Assembly: GCF_040451425.1 (NCBI RefSeq)
Contig: NZ_CP144374.1
Coordinates: 1,754,997-1,818,996, forward strand
Source of the DNA: Thermodesulfovibrio sp. 3462-1
GTDB taxonomy: Bacteria; Nitrospirota; Thermodesulfovibrionia; Thermodesulfovibrionales; Thermodesulfovibrionaceae
Direction of reading: 5' to 3'
DNA: 64,000 bases
The notes under the pieces are model-generated. The model did not search any database. It was not told where the DNA came from and saw only the letters and a program-made list of their open reading frames with translations. Below are positions 21,517 through 34,041 of this stretch, piece by piece; position 1 is the first letter of the stretch, and the number at the start of each line of letters is the position of its first letter. The position numbers were made by a program, and so were the translations under genes.

Positions 21517-22673
21517 AAGGAAAGAAAAAAATAGCATTGGTTTCCTTAGGATTTTTAATTATCATTTCAGGCGTTTTAATCATTCTTTTTTCAGGATCAA
21601 AGAAAACAGAATTTAAAACAGTTAAAGCTCAAAGAGGAGATATTATTCAGACAGTAACTGCAACAGGAAATGTAAATCCAGTAACAACAATTCTTGTTGG
21701 AACAAGGGTCTCTGGAACAATTATAGCCCTTTATGCTGATTATAACTCCATAGTTAAAAAAGGGCAGCTTATTGCTCAGATTGATCCAACTCCTTTTGAA
21801 AATGATCTAAAACAGGCTGAAGCAGACCTTTACAATGCAAAAGCAAATCTTTTAAAAGCTGAAGTTACGCTAAAAGATGCTCAGAGAACCTTCAAAAGAA
21901 AGCAAGAGCTTTTTAAGCGTGACCTTATTGCTCGTAGTGAGCTTGATGATGCGGAGACAGCATACAATACTGCAAAAGCTCAATATGAAATTGCTCTTGC
22001 ACAGGTTAAAAAAGCTCTGGCAGGAGTAAAACAGGCAAAAACAAATCTTGGATATACAAGAATAGTTTCACCGGTCAATGGTATTGTTATTGCAAAAAAT
22101 GTTGAAGTTGGTCAGACAGTGGCTGCAACCTTTCAAACTCCAACACTTTTTACAATAGCTCCAGATCTCACAAAAATGCAGGTTGATACAAATGTAGATG
22201 AAGCAGATATATCAAAAATAAAAAAGGGAATGGAAGCAACCTTTACAGTAGATGCCTATCCTGACAAAAAATTTAAAGGAACTGTAGCTCAAATAAGACT
22301 TTCTCCAACAATTACTCAAAATGTTGTAACCTATGATGTTGTAATAGCAGTTGATAACTCTCATCTGCTTCTTAAGCCAGGTATGACTGCAAATGTTACT
22401 TTTGTTACTGAAGAAAAAAAGAATGTTCTTAAAATTCCAAATGCTGCTTTAAGATTTAGAATGCCAAACACTCCTCCATCAAAACAACAGGCAGTATGGG
22501 TTTTAAGAGGAGGCAAACCTGTAAAAGTTAAGATAAAAACAGGAATAGGAGATGGTGAATGGACTGAAATTGTGGAAGGAGATATAAAAGAAGGTGAAGA
22601 AATTATCGTAGAAATTCAAAGTGGTAAGAAAACTTCTTCTACTTCTACAGGACATCCTCCACCGCGCTTTTAA
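21513..22673 (+). CDS. macA: MacA-like periplasmic adaptor subunit
   Basis: RND/MacA-type membrane-fusion protein of ~386 residues. One N-terminal anchor ([19 protein letters not shown]) is followed by the lipoyl halves ([33 protein letters not shown] and [24 protein letters not shown]), an alpha-hairpin (residues ~95-170) and beta-barrel plus membrane-proximal domains ([26 protein letters not shown]). I start at ATG 21513, which makes the same ATGA overlap seen throughout this operon; ATG 21504 is possible. Works between MacB in the inner membrane and TolC. The C-terminal tail is Ser/Thr/Pro-rich. Confidence 0.9.
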   Translation: MKGKKKIALVSLGFLIIISGVLIILFSGSKKTEFKTVKAQRGDIIQTVTATGNVNPVTTILVGTRVSGTIIALYADYNSIVKKGQLIAQIDPTPFENDLKQAEADLYNAKANLLKAEVTLKDAQRTFKRKQELFKRDLIARSELDDAETAYNTAKAQYEIALAQVKKALAGVKQAKTNLGYTRIVSPVNGIVIAKNVEVGQTVAATFQTPTLFTIAPDLTKMQVDTNVDEADISKIKKGMEATFTVDAYPDKKFKGTVAQIRLSPTITQNVVTYDVVIAVDNSHLLLKPGMTANVTFVTEEKKNVLKIPNAALRFRMPNTPPSKQQAVWVLRGGKPVKVKIKTGIGDGEWTEIVEGDIKEGEEIIVEIQSGKKTSSTSTGHPPPRF

Positions 22674-22692
22674 ACCCGGGACAACACAAGAT

Positions 22693-23376
22693 ATGTCAAT
22701 TATAAGAGTTGAAAATATAACAAAAATTTATAAAATTGGACAGCAGGAATTGATTGTTCTTAACGGAATTTCTGTTACAATTGAAAAAGGAGAATTTGTT
22801 TGCATTATGGGGCCAAGTGGATCAGGAAAATCAACATTTATGAACATTATTGGATGTCTTGACACCCCAACAACTGGAAAATGCTATCTTGAAGGAATAG
22901 ATGTTTCAACAATGGATGTAAACGAACTTGCTGAAATAAGAAATAAAAAAATAGGCTTTGTTTTTCAACAATTTAATCTTCTTGCAAGAGCTACTGCCTT
23001 AGAGAATGTTGAACTTCCTCTTATTTATGCAGGAATTCCTGCAAAAGAAAGAAAACAAAGAGCACTTGAGACTCTTTCCTGGGTTGGACTTAAAGATAGA
23101 GCAAATCATTATCCAAGACAGCTAAGTGGTGGACAACAACAGAGAGTTGCAATTGCCCGGGCACTTGTAAACAATCCATCAATAATACTGGCTGATGAAC
23201 CAACTGGAAATCTTGATTCCAGAGCAAGCATGGAAATAATGGAAATTTTTAAAAAACTTAATGAAGAGCAAGGACTTACAACAATTATTGTTACTCATGA
23301 GCCAGACATTGCAGCCTTTGGAAAAAGACAAATACGCTTCCTTGATGGCAAAATAGTAAGTGATACAGCATCATGA
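22693..23376 (+). CDS. MacB-type ABC transporter ATPase
   Basis: ATPase subunit (227 residues) of a MacB/LolD-class mechanotransmitting ABC system. Walker [11 protein letters not shown]-loop [22 protein letters not shown], signature [16 protein letters not shown], Walker [13 protein letters not shown] and switch VTHEPD are all present. The frame runs upstream to 22621, but homology starts at [14 protein letters not shown], so ATG 22693 is chosen. In E. coli MacB the ATPase and membrane parts are one protein; here they are two genes with an ATGA overlap. Twenty bases separate it from the MacA-like gene. Confidence 0.92.
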   Translation: MSIIRVENITKIYKIGQQELIVLNGISVTIEKGEFVCIMGPSGSGKSTFMNIIGCLDTPTTGKCYLEGIDVSTMDVNELAEIRNKKIGFVFQQFNLLARATALENVELPLIYAGIPAKERKQRALETLSWVGLKDRANHYPRQLSGGQQQRVAIARALVNNPSIILADEPTGNLDSRASMEIMEIFKKLNEEQGLTTIIVTHEPDIAAFGKRQIRFLDGKIVSDTAS

Positions 23377-24602
23377 TAGCTCTTTCATCAATAATTAACA
23401 TTGCAGTGCGCTCTCTCATAGCGAATGCTATGCGCTCTTTCCTTGCTATACTGGGAATTATCATAGGTGTTGGTGCTGTTGTAACAATGATTGCAATTGG
23501 TCAAGGTGCAAGTGAAAAAATCTCTGCTCAGATATCAAGCATAGGAAGTAATCTAATTCTAATTCTTCCTGGAGCAACAACTCAGGGTGGCATAAAAATG
23601 GGAATGGGAACACAGCAAACACTTACTATGGCAGATGCTGAGGCAATATCAAAAGAATGTTCTCATATCTGTCAGGTAGCTCCTGTAATATCAGGAACAG
23701 CACAGGTAGTCTTTGGAAATCAAAACTGGTCAACAGCTGTGCTTGGTGTAACTCCTGAGATGGCTGCTGTGAGAGAGTGGGAAATTGTCTTGGGAAGATT
23801 TTTAACAGAACAGGATGTAAGAAATGGAACAAAAGTAGCTGTAATAGGCCAAACAGTGGCTGAAAAGCTTTTTGGAAACCTTGAACCTATCGGCAAATTA
23901 ATAAGAATAAAAAAAATACCCTTTGAAGTTGTAGGAGTTCTTGGCAAAAAAGGACAATCCCTCACAGGACAGGATCAAGATGACATAATATATGTTCCGA
24001 TTACAACAGCTCAAAGAACGCTTTATGGTAATGTTTTACCTGGCAGAGTGAGATTAATTTATGCAAAAGCTCAATCCCTGGAGTCAATTCCTCAGGCAAC
24101 AGAGGAGATTAAATCACTTTTAAGACAGAGACACAGAATTGCACAGGGGCAGGAAGATGATTTTACAGTAATGGACTTAACACAAATGCTAAAAACTGCT
24201 GAAGAATCAACAAAAACCATGTCAATTCTTCTTGGTGCCATTGCCTCTGTATCTTTAGTTGTGGGTGGAATAGGAATTATGAACATTATGCTTGTTTCAG
24301 TTACGGAAAGAACAAGGGAAATTGGAATAAGAATGGCAGTAGGAGCAAAGCCAAAGGACATAAGAATGCAGTTCCTTATTGAATCTGTTTTTTTAACAAT
24401 GGTAGGTGGAATTTTTGGACTTTTCCTGGGGATTGCAGGCTCTTTAATTGTATCCCATCTTATGCAATGGCCAATAATTATTTCACCTTTTTCAGCTTTT
24501 ATAGCTTTTTCTTTTTCAGCCTTTGTAGGTATATTTTTTGGATTTTATCCTGCTTACAAAGCCTCAATGCTAAATCCCATTGATGCACTGAGATATGAGT
24601 AA
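23373..24602 (+). CDS. MacB-type ABC transporter permease (FtsX fold)
   Basis: Membrane subunit, 409 residues, with the MacB architecture: one N-terminal helix ([21 protein letters not shown]), a large periplasmic core domain (residues ~45-270) and three C-terminal helices in the FtsX domain ([68 protein letters not shown]). The [15 protein letters not shown] segment is the typical coupling region. Together with the ATPase, the MacA-like adaptor and TolC it should expel a peptide, lipid-like compound or drug from the periplasm; which is unknown. Last gene of the efflux operon. Confidence 0.92.
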   Translation: MIALSSIINIAVRSLIANAMRSFLAILGIIIGVGAVVTMIAIGQGASEKISAQISSIGSNLILILPGATTQGGIKMGMGTQQTLTMADAEAISKECSHICQVAPVISGTAQVVFGNQNWSTAVLGVTPEMAAVREWEIVLGRFLTEQDVRNGTKVAVIGQTVAEKLFGNLEPIGKLIRIKKIPFEVVGVLGKKGQSLTGQDQDDIIYVPITTAQRTLYGNVLPGRVRLIYAKAQSLESIPQATEEIKSLLRQRHRIAQGQEDDFTVMDLTQMLKTAEESTKTMSILLGAIASVSLVVGGIGIMNIMLVSVTERTREIGIRMAVGAKPKDIRMQFLIESVFLTMVGGIFGLFLGIAGSLIVSHLMQWPIIISPFSAFIAFSFSAFVGIFFGFYPAYKASMLNPIDALRYE

Positions 24603-24604
24603 TC

Positions 24605-24613
24605 TGTTATAAT
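24605..24613 (+). promoter_or_regulatory. Extended -10 promoter of tRNA-Ser
   Basis: TGTTATAAT, a perfect extended -10 element, starts three bases after the MacB stop codon and 15 bases before the mature tRNA 5' end. No good -35 hexamer is visible. Confidence 0.55.
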
Positions 24614-24628
24614 AAAAAAGTTGAAACT

Positions 24629-24716
24629 GGAGAGGTGGCCGAGTGGTTTAAGGCGGCGGTCTTGAAAACCGCTGTAGGGTATAACCCTACCGGGGGTTCG
24701 AATCCCTCCCTCTCCG
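24629..24716 (+). tRNA. tRNA-Ser (anticodon UGA)
   Basis: A complete 88-base class II tRNA. Acceptor GGAGAGG pairs with CCTCTCC, the D-arm contains GCCGAGTGGTTTAAGGC, anticodon stem CGGTC/AACCG-type carries TGA in the loop CTTGAAA, and a long variable arm (TGTAGGGTATAACCCTACC) precedes GGGGGTTCGAATCCCTC. Discriminator G at 24716. CCA is not encoded. The long variable arm and anticodon identify serine, reading UCA and related codons. Confidence 0.96.
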
Positions 24717-24725
24717 TTAACATTT

Positions 24726-26090
24726 TCAAGGCTGCTCAATTCCGTGAAATTTAATTTTTTCCCATAGAGCCTTTCTGCTGATTCCAAGTTTTTTTGCTGC
24801 TTCAGTTTTTTTCCATCCGCATTCTTGTAGGGTTTTTATTATCAAATTTCTTTCAAAGTTTTCAAGACATTCTTTAAGGGAAAAATTACTTATAAAACAC
24901 TGTTTTTGAAATGATCCCATTGGTGAGAATTCTTCTGGAAGATGTTTAATATCAATTACTCCATCCTTTGAAAGAAGAACAGCTCTCTCAATGGCATGTT
25001 TCAGTTCTCTCACATTTCCGGGATAATCATAACTCAGTAAAGCCTCATAGGCTGACGGAGATATAGTGATATTTTGCTTGCTGTATTTTTCTGAGAAAAT
25101 TTTCAGAAAATGTTCAATAAGCGCTGAAATATCTTCTTTCCTTTCCCTTAAAGGTGGTATTACGATGGGAATAACATTTATTCTGTAAAAAAGGTCTTCT
25201 CTGAATTTTTCAGCTTTTATCAATTCTTTAAGATTCTTGCTTGTTGCATAGATGCATCTTACATTAATCTTTACAGGGTTCTTACCTCCAAGAGGATATA
25301 CAGTTCCATCTTCAATAACCCTTAAAAGTTTTGCCTGTAGCGGTATCGGCATATCGCCAATCTCATCAAAAAATATTGTGCCTTCATTTGCCAGTTCAAA
25401 CTTGCCTTTTTTTGTTTCAGTTGCTCCAGTAAAAGCTCCTTTTTCATATCCAAAAAGCTCTGATTCAAAAAGACTCTCAGGAATAGCAGCACAGTTTATT
25501 TTGATATAGGGTTTGTCTTTTCTTAAACTTCTTCTCTGGATTGCATCTGCTATAAGTTCTTTGCCTGTTCCGCTTTCACCCTGAATTAAAACAGACACAT
25601 CAGTTTTTGCCACTGCATCAATTTTATCAAGAATTTCTTTCATAGCAGGACTTACACAAACTATTTCTTCAAATCCTTCTTTTCTTTTAACAATCTCTGT
25701 AAGATGTTTTACTTTTTTTTCCAGATCACGAAATTTTAAAAATCTTTCTATTACCAAAAAAAGCTCTTCATTTGTAAATGGCTTAGCAATATAATCAAAA
25801 GCACCATCTTTTATTGCCTGAACAGCAGTTTTTATTTCAGCAAAAGCGGTTATTATTATTACTCCGGTTTGGGAAGACTTATTTTTTATATGTTTAAGCA
25901 AAGAAAGACCATCAACTCCTGGAAGTTTAAGATCAACTATGGCAATGTCAAATCTCTCTGAATCAAGTATAGCCAGAGCTTTTCTACCATCTTCGCAGGA
26001 TTTTACTTCATATCCACAGGACTTAAGAAAATAAGTCATTCCAAGATTCATTGCTGGATCGTCTTCTACTATGAGAATTTTCTCTTTCAT
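24726..26090 (-). CDS. Sigma-54-dependent response regulator (NtrC family)
   Basis: Activates sigma-54 promoters when phosphorylated by the adjacent kinase. Receiver domain residues 1-120 ([11 protein letters not shown], phospho-Asp in [13 protein letters not shown]), AAA+ domain ~140-370 (Walker A GESGTGKE, sigma-54 contact loop GAFTGA, Walker [14 protein letters not shown]-finger region [26 protein letters not shown]) and a C-terminal Fis-type helix-turn-helix ([21 protein letters not shown]). Length 454 is typical. The ATG overlaps the kinase stop (ATGA). Target genes are not evident nearby. Confidence 0.95.
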   Translation of the reverse strand: MKEKILIVEDDPAMNLGMTYFLKSCGYEVKSCEDGRKALAILDSERFDIAIVDLKLPGVDGLSLLKHIKNKSSQTGVIIITAFAEIKTAVQAIKDGAFDYIAKPFTNEELFLVIERFLKFRDLEKKVKHLTEIVKRKEGFEEIVCVSPAMKEILDKIDAVAKTDVSVLIQGESGTGKELIADAIQRRSLRKDKPYIKINCAAIPESLFESELFGYEKGAFTGATETKKGKFELANEGTIFFDEIGDMPIPLQAKLLRVIEDGTVYPLGGKNPVKINVRCIYATSKNLKELIKAEKFREDLFYRINVIPIVIPPLRERKEDISALIEHFLKIFSEKYSKQNITISPSAYEALLSYDYPGNVRELKHAIERAVLLSKDGVIDIKHLPEEFSPMGSFQKQCFISNFSLKECLENFERNLIIKTLQECGWKKTEAAKKLGISRKALWEKIKFHGIEQP

Positions 26091-28021
26091 CTTACTGGAA
26101 GCTCTACTGTAAAAGTAGTTCCCTTGGGAGAAGTTTCAACCAGGATTCGTCCATTGTGTTGCTCTACAATAGATTTACTTACTGAGAGTCCAAGTCCTGT
26201 TCCCTCTCCAACAGGTTTTGTTGTAAAAAATGGATCAAAAATTTTTGGAAAAATTTCAACAGGAATTCCGGGACCTGTATCAGTAAAAGAAATATAGCAG
26301 TTGTTATTTTCTAAATAGGTTTCTATTGTTAATGTTCCTTCTTTACCATCCATTGCCTGAATTGCATTAAGAACAATATTTAAAAATACCTGTTCTATTT
26401 TATTTGAATCAACCATGATTTCCGGGACATCTGGCGAAAGCTTTTTTATAACTTTTATTCCGTTTTTTGATATTAAATACTCAGTTAATTTTAAAACATT
26501 TTCCACAAGAGTATTTACAGAAACCACAGAAATTACAAGCTCGCTCTGCTTTGAAAAATCAAGGAGTTGTTTTATTATTTCCTGAATCTTTATAAGCCCC
26601 TGATTTATCACCTCAATGTGTCTTTTTTTTGTTTCTTCATCCATATGAGTGCTCACCAAATTATTTAAACAAAGTCTGATTCCTCCAAGAGGATTATTGA
26701 TTTCATGAGCTAATCCTGCTGAAAGCTGCCCTATTGCTGCAAGTTTTTCAGTAATTCTCATCTGTTCTTCAATTTTTCTTTTCTCAGTAATGTCTTTAAC
26801 ATAATGAACTACTTTTATTACATTTCCTTTATCATCAAAAATTGGATAAAGATGAATGAAATAATGCCTTCCATCATCACCTTCCCAGTATTCGGAAAAA
26901 GGTTTTTTCGTATCTATTACCTTCTTAAGAAAGTGAACACAGCAGAATTTATCTGGATCAAATCTTTCAGAATCACATTTTCCATTGAATACAGCAGCTC
27001 TTCCTTCTATCATCCATGTTCTGTAAGCATAATTTGTCATTTCCACTGTACAATCAGGATTAACAAGTGCAAGTGGGTCTGTTATACCCTCAAATATTGT
27101 CTGAAGAGTTTCTGCATATTTTTTAGTAACTTCCTGAGCTTCATACAAATATTTTGCCATTTGATTAAAAGAAAAGATTAACTCACCAATTTCATCCTTT
27201 GTTTTTGCCTCAATAGTTTGATTAAGAGGTTCTGTTCCATTTACTATTCCTCTGAATAAGGAACTCAATCTTTTCAAAGGCTTAATTACAAAACTCCAAA
27301 AAGCACCTTGAAGTGCAACAAAAAGGAAGATTAAAGAAACCACACCAAATAGAAATGTAGAGATGGCAACACCTTTTATCTCACCCAATGTAGAAGCAAT
27401 TGGAAGAGATACTGACTCAACTCCCATTATTTCTCCTTCTTTCCATGTGAAATCCTTAGAACGAGGAAAGATTTTAAGTAAAGCTTTGGGTGCGTTTTTA
27501 ACCCTTCCATGACAGATTAAACATCCCTTTTCAACTATAATAGGTTTTGCCATTATAAGAATTTCCTGCCCCTCTGATTTTACAATCCCGCTCCATGATT
27601 CATTTTTTGGATTTTTTTTGAAATACTCAATCAATTTAACATGCAGTGCATCAGCTTTATGTTCTGGATTTATTGGATCTAAAGAAACTCTCTTATATAT
27701 ATAATTTCCTATTTTGTTATTAAATCTTTTCATTACGCTTAATCTTACATGGGTTGTTGACATTCCTTCAACTATAAATTCATCTTCTTTCCCTGTTTCA
27801 TGAAGAAGCTTAAAAATTGCAGGTCTTAGCTCTTCTTTGACATAATTGCCAAGTGCATCAATCTGAGTAATAATAATTCTTGTTTTCTCATTTGCATCTT
27901 CTATTACCTTTTGTTTAAGGTGATAATAAATAAGAAAAGAAAAAATTACACAGAAAGCAAAAATTATCAAACTTATTGAAAGAGTAAATTTTGTATTCAG
28001 TGAAAGATTTTTAAGTTTCAT
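26087..28021 (-). CDS. Membrane sensor histidine kinase with c-type haem (DUF3365/Tll0287-like) sensor
   Basis: A 644-residue sensor kinase. An N-terminal helix (residues ~10-35) precedes a periplasmic domain with one CxxCH ([13 protein letters not shown], ~167-171) inside a Tll0287-like/DUF3365 fold ([19 protein letters not shown]), so it should bind a single covalent haem. Then follow a second membrane helix ([20 protein letters not shown]), HAMP, a PAS domain (~310-420), HisKA ([12 protein letters not shown], phospho-His) and HATPase_c (DTGPGIP, GTGLGLS). It is coupled to the NtrC-type regulator. Likely a redox, NO or CO sensor. Start ATG 28021 lies about two bases after the predicted transcript start; GTG 28048 is possible but falls inside the promoter. 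Confidence 0.92.
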   Translation of the reverse strand: MKLKNLSLNTKFTLSISLIIFAFCVIFSFLIYYHLKQKVIEDANEKTRIIITQIDALGNYVKEELRPAIFKLLHETGKEDEFIVEGMSTTHVRLSVMKRFNNKIGNYIYKRVSLDPINPEHKADALHVKLIEYFKKNPKNESWSGIVKSEGQEILIMAKPIIVEKGCLICHGRVKNAPKALLKIFPRSKDFTWKEGEIMGVESVSLPIASTLGEIKGVAISTFLFGVVSLIFLFVALQGAFWSFVIKPLKRLSSLFRGIVNGTEPLNQTIEAKTKDEIGELIFSFNQMAKYLYEAQEVTKKYAETLQTIFEGITDPLALVNPDCTVEMTNYAYRTWMIEGRAAVFNGKCDSERFDPDKFCCVHFLKKVIDTKKPFSEYWEGDDGRHYFIHLYPIFDDKGNVIKVVHYVKDITEKRKIEEQMRITEKLAAIGQLSAGLAHEINNPLGGIRLCLNNLVSTHMDEETKKRHIEVINQGLIKIQEIIKQLLDFSKQSELVISVVSVNTLVENVLKLTEYLISKNGIKVIKKLSPDVPEIMVDSNKIEQVFLNIVLNAIQAMDGKEGTLTIETYLENNNCYISFTDTGPGIPVEIFPKIFDPFFTTKPVGEGTGLGLSVSKSIVEQHNGRILVETSPKGTTFTVELPVR

Positions 28022-28029
28022 TAATTTAA

Positions 28030-28058
28030 ATTTTAATAGAGTTGACACAATATTGCAA
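28030..28058 (-). promoter_or_regulatory. Promoter of the haem-sensor kinase operon (leaderless)
   Basis: On the minus strand TTGCAA (28058-28053), 17 bases, TAAAAT (28035-28030), then only eight bases to ATG 28021. The transcript would begin about two bases before the start codon, with no ribosome binding site. Confidence 0.5.
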
Positions 28059-28104
28059 ATTTCATGAAATTGCAGATAAGATTAAATTTTCTCTCAAAAT
28101 ATTT

Positions 28105-28110
28105 CATAAT
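28105..28110 (+). promoter_or_regulatory. -10 box of the radical SAM gene (leaderless)
   Basis: CATAAT lies six bases before ATG 28117, so transcription should start at or next to the A of the start codon. The -35 region is poor (TTAAAT at 28082-28087). Confidence 0.35.
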
Positions 28111-28116
28111 AAATTT

Positions 28117-30076
<1,960 letters not shown>

Positions 30077-30154
30077 TTAAATATTTTAATAAACCCTCTT
30101 AATCATTTTCCGAACATGCTTTTTTATTTATGAAGCTGTATAATAAACAAAAAA

Positions 30155-31477
30155 CTAAATCATGAATCTCTGTCTTTTTAAATAATCTTTAATCTCCTCG
30201 CCTTCACTTTCAAAGCCTCTTTTGCCCATTGCACCATAGGTAAGCCTTTTGCCGAGCTCAACCCCTGGCTGATTAAAAGGATTTATTTCATAAAGAAGTC
30301 CTGTCATAGCAGTTACAATCTGAAGAAATTGAAAAATCTGACCTATGCTATAAGGGTTAATTTTGGGAAGAATTATTTTAAGATTTGGCTTTTTATTCAT
30401 TGTTAAAGCCATCTCTGTGGCAAGCTGCTCTGTATTCATAAGCTCTTCAAGTGTATGTCCTCCAAGAAATCTCAATCCTTCTATGTCATGAAATTCCTCT
30501 GGAATCTCCTCCTGACAGTCATGCCTTTCAACTGAAATAAAGACAATCACTTTATCTTCAGGTCCTTCCATCCACAGCTGAAGCTGAGAATGCTGATCAG
30601 TTGTTCCTAAAGATGGATAGGGAGTTGTGCCTTTACCTTCTTTCCCAAGACTTTCTGCCCAGAGTTGACAGAACCACTCAGACAGGGTTTTGAGCCTGTC
30701 TGAATAAGGAAGAAAAACCACGATTTTTCTCCCTTTAACTCTATCCATCAGATATAAAGATGAAGCAGCAACTGCCATTGGATTTTCCTTTAGATTTTCA
30801 CTGAAGGCTTTTTCTGAAATTTCTTTAGCAGCTTCAAGCATCTCTTCACTTTTTATTCCCAAGACTTCAGCAAGAAAAACTCCTACAGGAGATAAAACCG
30901 AGTATCTTCCCACAACATTTTTAGGAATTGAAAGGCAGGGAATTTCATATTCCTCAGCAAGCCTTTTTAAATTTCCCTTTTCTGGATCTGTAGTAAATAC
31001 AAAATGCTCTTTTACATCAAGTCTTTTGTCTCTTATCATTCTCCAGAAAATTAAAAAAGATGCTAAAGTTTCTGAAGTAGCTCCAGATTTTGATATTACA
31101 TTAATGAGTGTTTTCTTTAAATCAATAACTTCAATAATGTTTTTGAATGTTACAGGATCAACGTTGTCATATATAAAAACCTTTGGTTTTTTCTTGAGAT
31201 TATGCATAGGGCTTAAAGCTTCAAGAATAACTTTTGGACCAAGAGCGCTTCCACCAATACCAAGAAGAACAAAGTATTCATAATCTCTTGCTTTTTTAGC
31301 AAGTTCTTTAACTTTGGATAAATCCTGTCTGTATAACTCTATGAAATCAAGCTCTTTATAAGGTCTTGATGAAATTAAAGATATTGCCTTCCTGGCATTA
31401 ATTTCAATTTCATTAATAGAAATTCCACCTTCTCCTATTTCTTCGGATAAAATATTAGAAAAATCCAATTTTATCAT
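30155..31477 (-). CDS. pgi: Glucose-6-phosphate isomerase
   Basis: Interconverts glucose 6-phosphate and fructose 6-phosphate. It is the short bacterial type (440 residues). Seen: LLGIGGSALGPKVILEAL, the sugar-phosphate loop VISKSGATSETLASFLIF, the SLGTTDQHSQLQLWMEGP segment and NPFNQPGVELGK near the C-terminus. It follows the atpI/small-protein group closely (six bases after the 46-residue ORF), so it probably belongs to the same transcript. Confidence 0.96.
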   Translation of the reverse strand: MIKLDFSNILSEEIGEGGISINEIEINARKAISLISSRPYKELDFIELYRQDLSKVKELAKKARDYEYFVLLGIGGSALGPKVILEALSPMHNLKKKPKVFIYDNVDPVTFKNIIEVIDLKKTLINVISKSGATSETLASFLIFWRMIRDKRLDVKEHFVFTTDPEKGNLKRLAEEYEIPCLSIPKNVVGRYSVLSPVGVFLAEVLGIKSEEMLEAAKEISEKAFSENLKENPMAVAASSLYLMDRVKGRKIVVFLPYSDRLKTLSEWFCQLWAESLGKEGKGTTPYPSLGTTDQHSQLQLWMEGPEDKVIVFISVERHDCQEEIPEEFHDIEGLRFLGGHTLEELMNTEQLATEMALTMNKKPNLKIILPKINPYSIGQIFQFLQIVTAMTGLLYEINPFNQPGVELGKRLTYGAMGKRGFESEGEEIKDYLKRQRFMI

Positions 31478-31483
31478 CTTTGC

Positions 31484-31624
31484 TTATCCTTTTTTTGAAA
31501 AGTAGGCAATCACTGTAATTATTACTACACTAAGAATAACAATAATAGCAAGAACTTTGGTAATTTTAAATGCCATCATTACAAGAATAGCCAGGGCGAT
31601 TAAAAGATAAATTCTCCAGCTCAA
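31484..31624 (-). CDS. Small hydrophobic membrane protein (46 residues), unknown
   Basis: A short gene below usual ORF cut-offs. It begins with TTG at 31624, overlapping the atpI stop as TTGA, with AGGAGG seven bases upstream, which strongly supports real translation. The product starts MSWRIYLLIALAILVMMAFK and ends ITVIAYFSKKG; two adjoining hydrophobic stretches would form one long or two short membrane helices with a positive C-terminal end. No family recognised. Position between atpI and pgi suggests co-expression with the AtpZ/AtpI pair. Confidence 0.7.
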   Translation of the reverse strand: MSWRIYLLIALAILVMMAFKITKVLAIIVILSVVIITVIAYFSKKG

Positions 31625-31983
31625 ATATTCTGCCTCCTTGAATGCAAAAGAGCCTGCCTTGATGAAATAATTAAAACTACAGCAAATCCTGCCAATAATC
31701 CATAAACATTAAAAAGTCCGTACCTTGCAATAATCATAAGAAATATAAAGATTAAGCCCAATTTGATATAACTTAATCCAATTACAGCCATCTGAAACAT
31801 TGGTTTGCCAAAAAATTTTTTTACAGCCCAAGAAAGCTCTTTAAGGCTAAGCCAGCTTGTTAGCCCTCCAATCATTATATTTAAAGCTATTATTTTATCC
31901 CATAGTATCCAGCTTAAAAAAGCAAAAATTGGAAGTAAAATCAAAACTTCCCTACTTATTTTCTTTATTACTTCCTTGTCCAC
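31621..31983 (-). CDS. atpI: ATP synthase protein I-like membrane protein
   Basis: A small membrane protein with about four hydrophobic segments (LILLPIFAFLSWILWDKIIALNIMIGG; MAVIGLSYIKLGLIFIFLMIIARYG; VYGLLAGFAVVLIISS), matching the pattern of AtpI, an assembly factor for the F-type ATPase c-ring or a Mg/Ca-related protein. The frame reaches upstream to 32037, giving an 86-base overlap with the previous gene; GTG 31983 (120 residues) is more likely. The other atp genes are not in the window. Confidence 0.65.
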   Translation of the reverse strand: MDKEVIKKISREVLILLPIFAFLSWILWDKIIALNIMIGGLTSWLSLKELSWAVKKFFGKPMFQMAVIGLSYIKLGLIFIFLMIIARYGLFNVYGLLAGFAVVLIISSRQALLHSRRQNI

Positions 31984-32200
31984 TGACCTTTTCCACCTTT
32001 TTAATGTATTTAAATATTTCTTTAACTCCTGCAACAAATCCAGCCATTAAAAAAATTATAGAAAACAAAGGAAAACTATGAGTTAAATAATAATCAATCA
32101 AATAACCAATACCTGCACCAATTAAAACACATAATACAAAATTAATTCCTAAGGCTGATGCCTCTATAAAGGTTTTAAAAAATGATCTTTTTTCTTCCAC
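31952..32200 (-). CDS. atpZ: AtpZ-like F0F1 ATPase-associated protein
   Basis: An 82-residue protein with two membrane helices (ALGINFVLCVLIGAGIGYLID and FPLFSIIFLMAGFVAGVKEIFKYI), typical of the AtpZ/AtpI two-helix family located before ATP synthase operons. GAGGG lies six bases before GTG 32200, which overlaps the TorD-like stop by one base; TTG 32206 is an alternative. Here it stands with atpI but separate from atpB-E. The polar Lys/Glu-rich C-terminus is cytoplasmic. Confidence 0.72.
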   Translation of the reverse strand: MEEKRSFFKTFIEASALGINFVLCVLIGAGIGYLIDYYLTHSFPLFSIIFLMAGFVAGVKEIFKYIKKVEKVSGQGSNKENK

Positions 32201-32718
32201 TACCAACCCTCACATTCTGATAATACAAATTCCTTTAAAGAAGTTGCAACTTCTTTGTAAAATTCAGTCTTTGCTTTCTCATATAAAGCATCACAGAATA
32301 AAGGAATCCATTCACAAAGTCTTTTTAAAAATTCAATCTGTAAGTCCTTAAGATTTTGCTCTATAAGATAACTCATGAAAAGAAGCTCCATAGAGATGTG
32401 ATCTGCTGGAAGGTCTATTTCTTCATCAATTGCAACGCCTGCATTCCAGTAAAAATGCTGGACATCTTTGAATTCAAAATTTACAGGGTTATCTTTATAA
32501 AGCTCCTCAAGATAATATCCTTCATAATTTGCAACTGCAGCCTCAACAAACAAAGCAATGTAGTCATTGCATATTTCTTCATATGTATCATTAATTTTGA
32601 TTTCAGCGAATTCTTCAAATTCTTCAATATGTTCAATCTGAGGAATATGCATGAAAAGATAAGCAAAAAGTCTATAGGTTTCAGCTCGTTCCTGGTCTTC
32701 AAGAGATAAAAAATTCAT
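32200..32718 (-). CDS. TorD/DmsD-family molybdoenzyme chaperone
   Basis: A 172-residue, acidic, all-helical protein. [33 protein letters not shown] matches the diagnostic TorD/DmsD region, in which Pro-x-Asp-His-x-x-x-Glu-Leu is conserved; [17 protein letters not shown] is the usual N-terminal helix. Such proteins hold the twin-arginine signal of a molybdo/tungsto-enzyme until cofactor insertion. No client gene is nearby. The ATG overlaps the hemL stop (ATGA). Confidence 0.75.
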   Translation of the reverse strand: MNFLSLEDQERAETYRLFAYLFMHIPQIEHIEEFEEFAEIKINDTYEEICNDYIALFVEAAVANYEGYYLEELYKDNPVNFEFKDVQHFYWNAGVAIDEEIDLPADHISMELLFMSYLIEQNLKDLQIEFLKRLCEWIPLFCDALYEKAKTEFYKEVATSLKEFVLSECEGW

Positions 32719-33998
32719 AACTCTTTAAAGGTTTCATAAGCAGCTTTTACAGTTTTTTCTATATCTTTTTCAGTATGGGCAAGTGAGATAAATCCAGCCT
32801 CAAACTGAGATGGTGCAATATAAACTCTTCGCTTAAGCATTCCCCAGAAAAATTTTTTAAAGGCTTCAGTATCAGAAGTCTTCGCAGTCTGAGCATCAAT
32901 CACTTCTTTCTCAGTAAAATAGGTGCAAAACATTGTTCCTGCCCTGTAAAATTTAACTTTTACGCCTGCTTGTTTAGCAGCATCTTTTAGTCCTCTTTCA
33001 AGAGACTGCATTGTCTTTTCAAGCTTTTTATAAGTGGAAGTTTTTGAAAGAACCTTTAATGTCTCAATTCCTGCAGTGACTGCAAGAGGATTTCCTGAAA
33101 GGGTTCCAGCTTGATAAACTCCTCCTTCAGGTGCAACAAGGCTCATTATCTCTTTTCTGCCTCCATAAGCACCAACAGGAAGTCCTCCTCCAATAACCTT
33201 ACCAAGACAGGTTAAATCAGGTTTTACTCTATAATACTGTTGTGCTCCACCAAAGGCAACTCTAAATCCTGTCATAACTTCATCAAAAATCAAAACAATT
33301 CCGTATTTTTCTGTTTCTTCCCTTAAAGTTTTTAAAAACTCTTCCTTTGGCAGAATGCATCCCATGTTTCCAACAACAGGCTCAACAATTACACAGGCAA
33401 TTTCTTTCCAGTGTTGTTTCAGGGTATTTTTAAATGCTTCTGTATCATTGAAAGGCAAAATTATTGTTTCTGAAATATATGATTGAGGCACTCCGAGGCT
33501 GTCTGGAATTCCAAAAGTTGCTCCTCCTGAACCAGCTGAAACCAGAAGCCCATCCACATGACCATGATAGCATCCTTCAAACTTTACAACTTTATTTCTT
33601 TTTGTAAAGCCTCTCGCAACTCTTATTGCAGACATAGTTGCCTCTGTGCCAGAGTTAACCATACGAATTTTTTCTATTGAAGGAAAAGCTTTTTTTACCA
33701 GAGTTGCAAGCTCAATCTCAAGAGAGGTTGGTGCTCCATAGCTTGTTCCTTTTTCAACTGCTTTTTTAAGAGCCTTTACAACTGCCGGATAGGCATGACC
33801 AAGAATTAGAGGACCCCATGAAAGAACATAATCTATGTATTCATTTCCGTCCACATCATAGATTTTTGAACCCTTTGCCTTTGCTATAAATAATGGATTG
33901 CCTCCAACTGCTCTGAATGCTCTTACAGGGCTGTTTACTCCACCTGGCATGACTGCTAATGCTTTTTTATAAAGTTTCTTAGATTTTCTTGTCTTCAT
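32715..33998 (-). CDS. hemL: Glutamate-1-semialdehyde 2,1-aminomutase
   Basis: Makes 5-aminolevulinate in the C5 tetrapyrrole route, which leads to sirohaem and haem needed by Dsr proteins. Class III aminotransferase features: [63 protein letters not shown] and the PLP lysine in [18 protein letters not shown]. Length 427 is standard. GGAGGA precedes the ATG. First gene of the hemL-torD-like-atpZ-atpI-small ORF-pgi run. Confidence 0.97.
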   Translation of the reverse strand: MKTRKSKKLYKKALAVMPGGVNSPVRAFRAVGGNPLFIAKAKGSKIYDVDGNEYIDYVLSWGPLILGHAYPAVVKALKKAVEKGTSYGAPTSLEIELATLVKKAFPSIEKIRMVNSGTEATMSAIRVARGFTKRNKVVKFEGCYHGHVDGLLVSAGSGGATFGIPDSLGVPQSYISETIILPFNDTEAFKNTLKQHWKEIACVIVEPVVGNMGCILPKEEFLKTLREETEKYGIVLIFDEVMTGFRVAFGGAQQYYRVKPDLTCLGKVIGGGLPVGAYGGRKEIMSLVAPEGGVYQAGTLSGNPLAVTAGIETLKVLSKTSTYKKLEKTMQSLERGLKDAAKQAGVKVKFYRAGTMFCTYFTEKEVIDAQTAKTSDTEAFKKFFWGMLKRRVYIAPSQFEAGFISLAHTEKDIEKTVKAAYETFKEL

Positions 33999-34041
33999 AA
34001 TCTCCTCCAGCTTTCTTTATTTCAATAAAATATCAGAAAAG

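Noticed and set aside
28042..28047. TTGACA as the -35 of the radical SAM gene, and TTG 28042 as its start
   Set aside because: No -10 hexamer at proper spacing, and homology of the protein starts at about 28117; the stretch is better explained as the kinase promoter region on the other strand.
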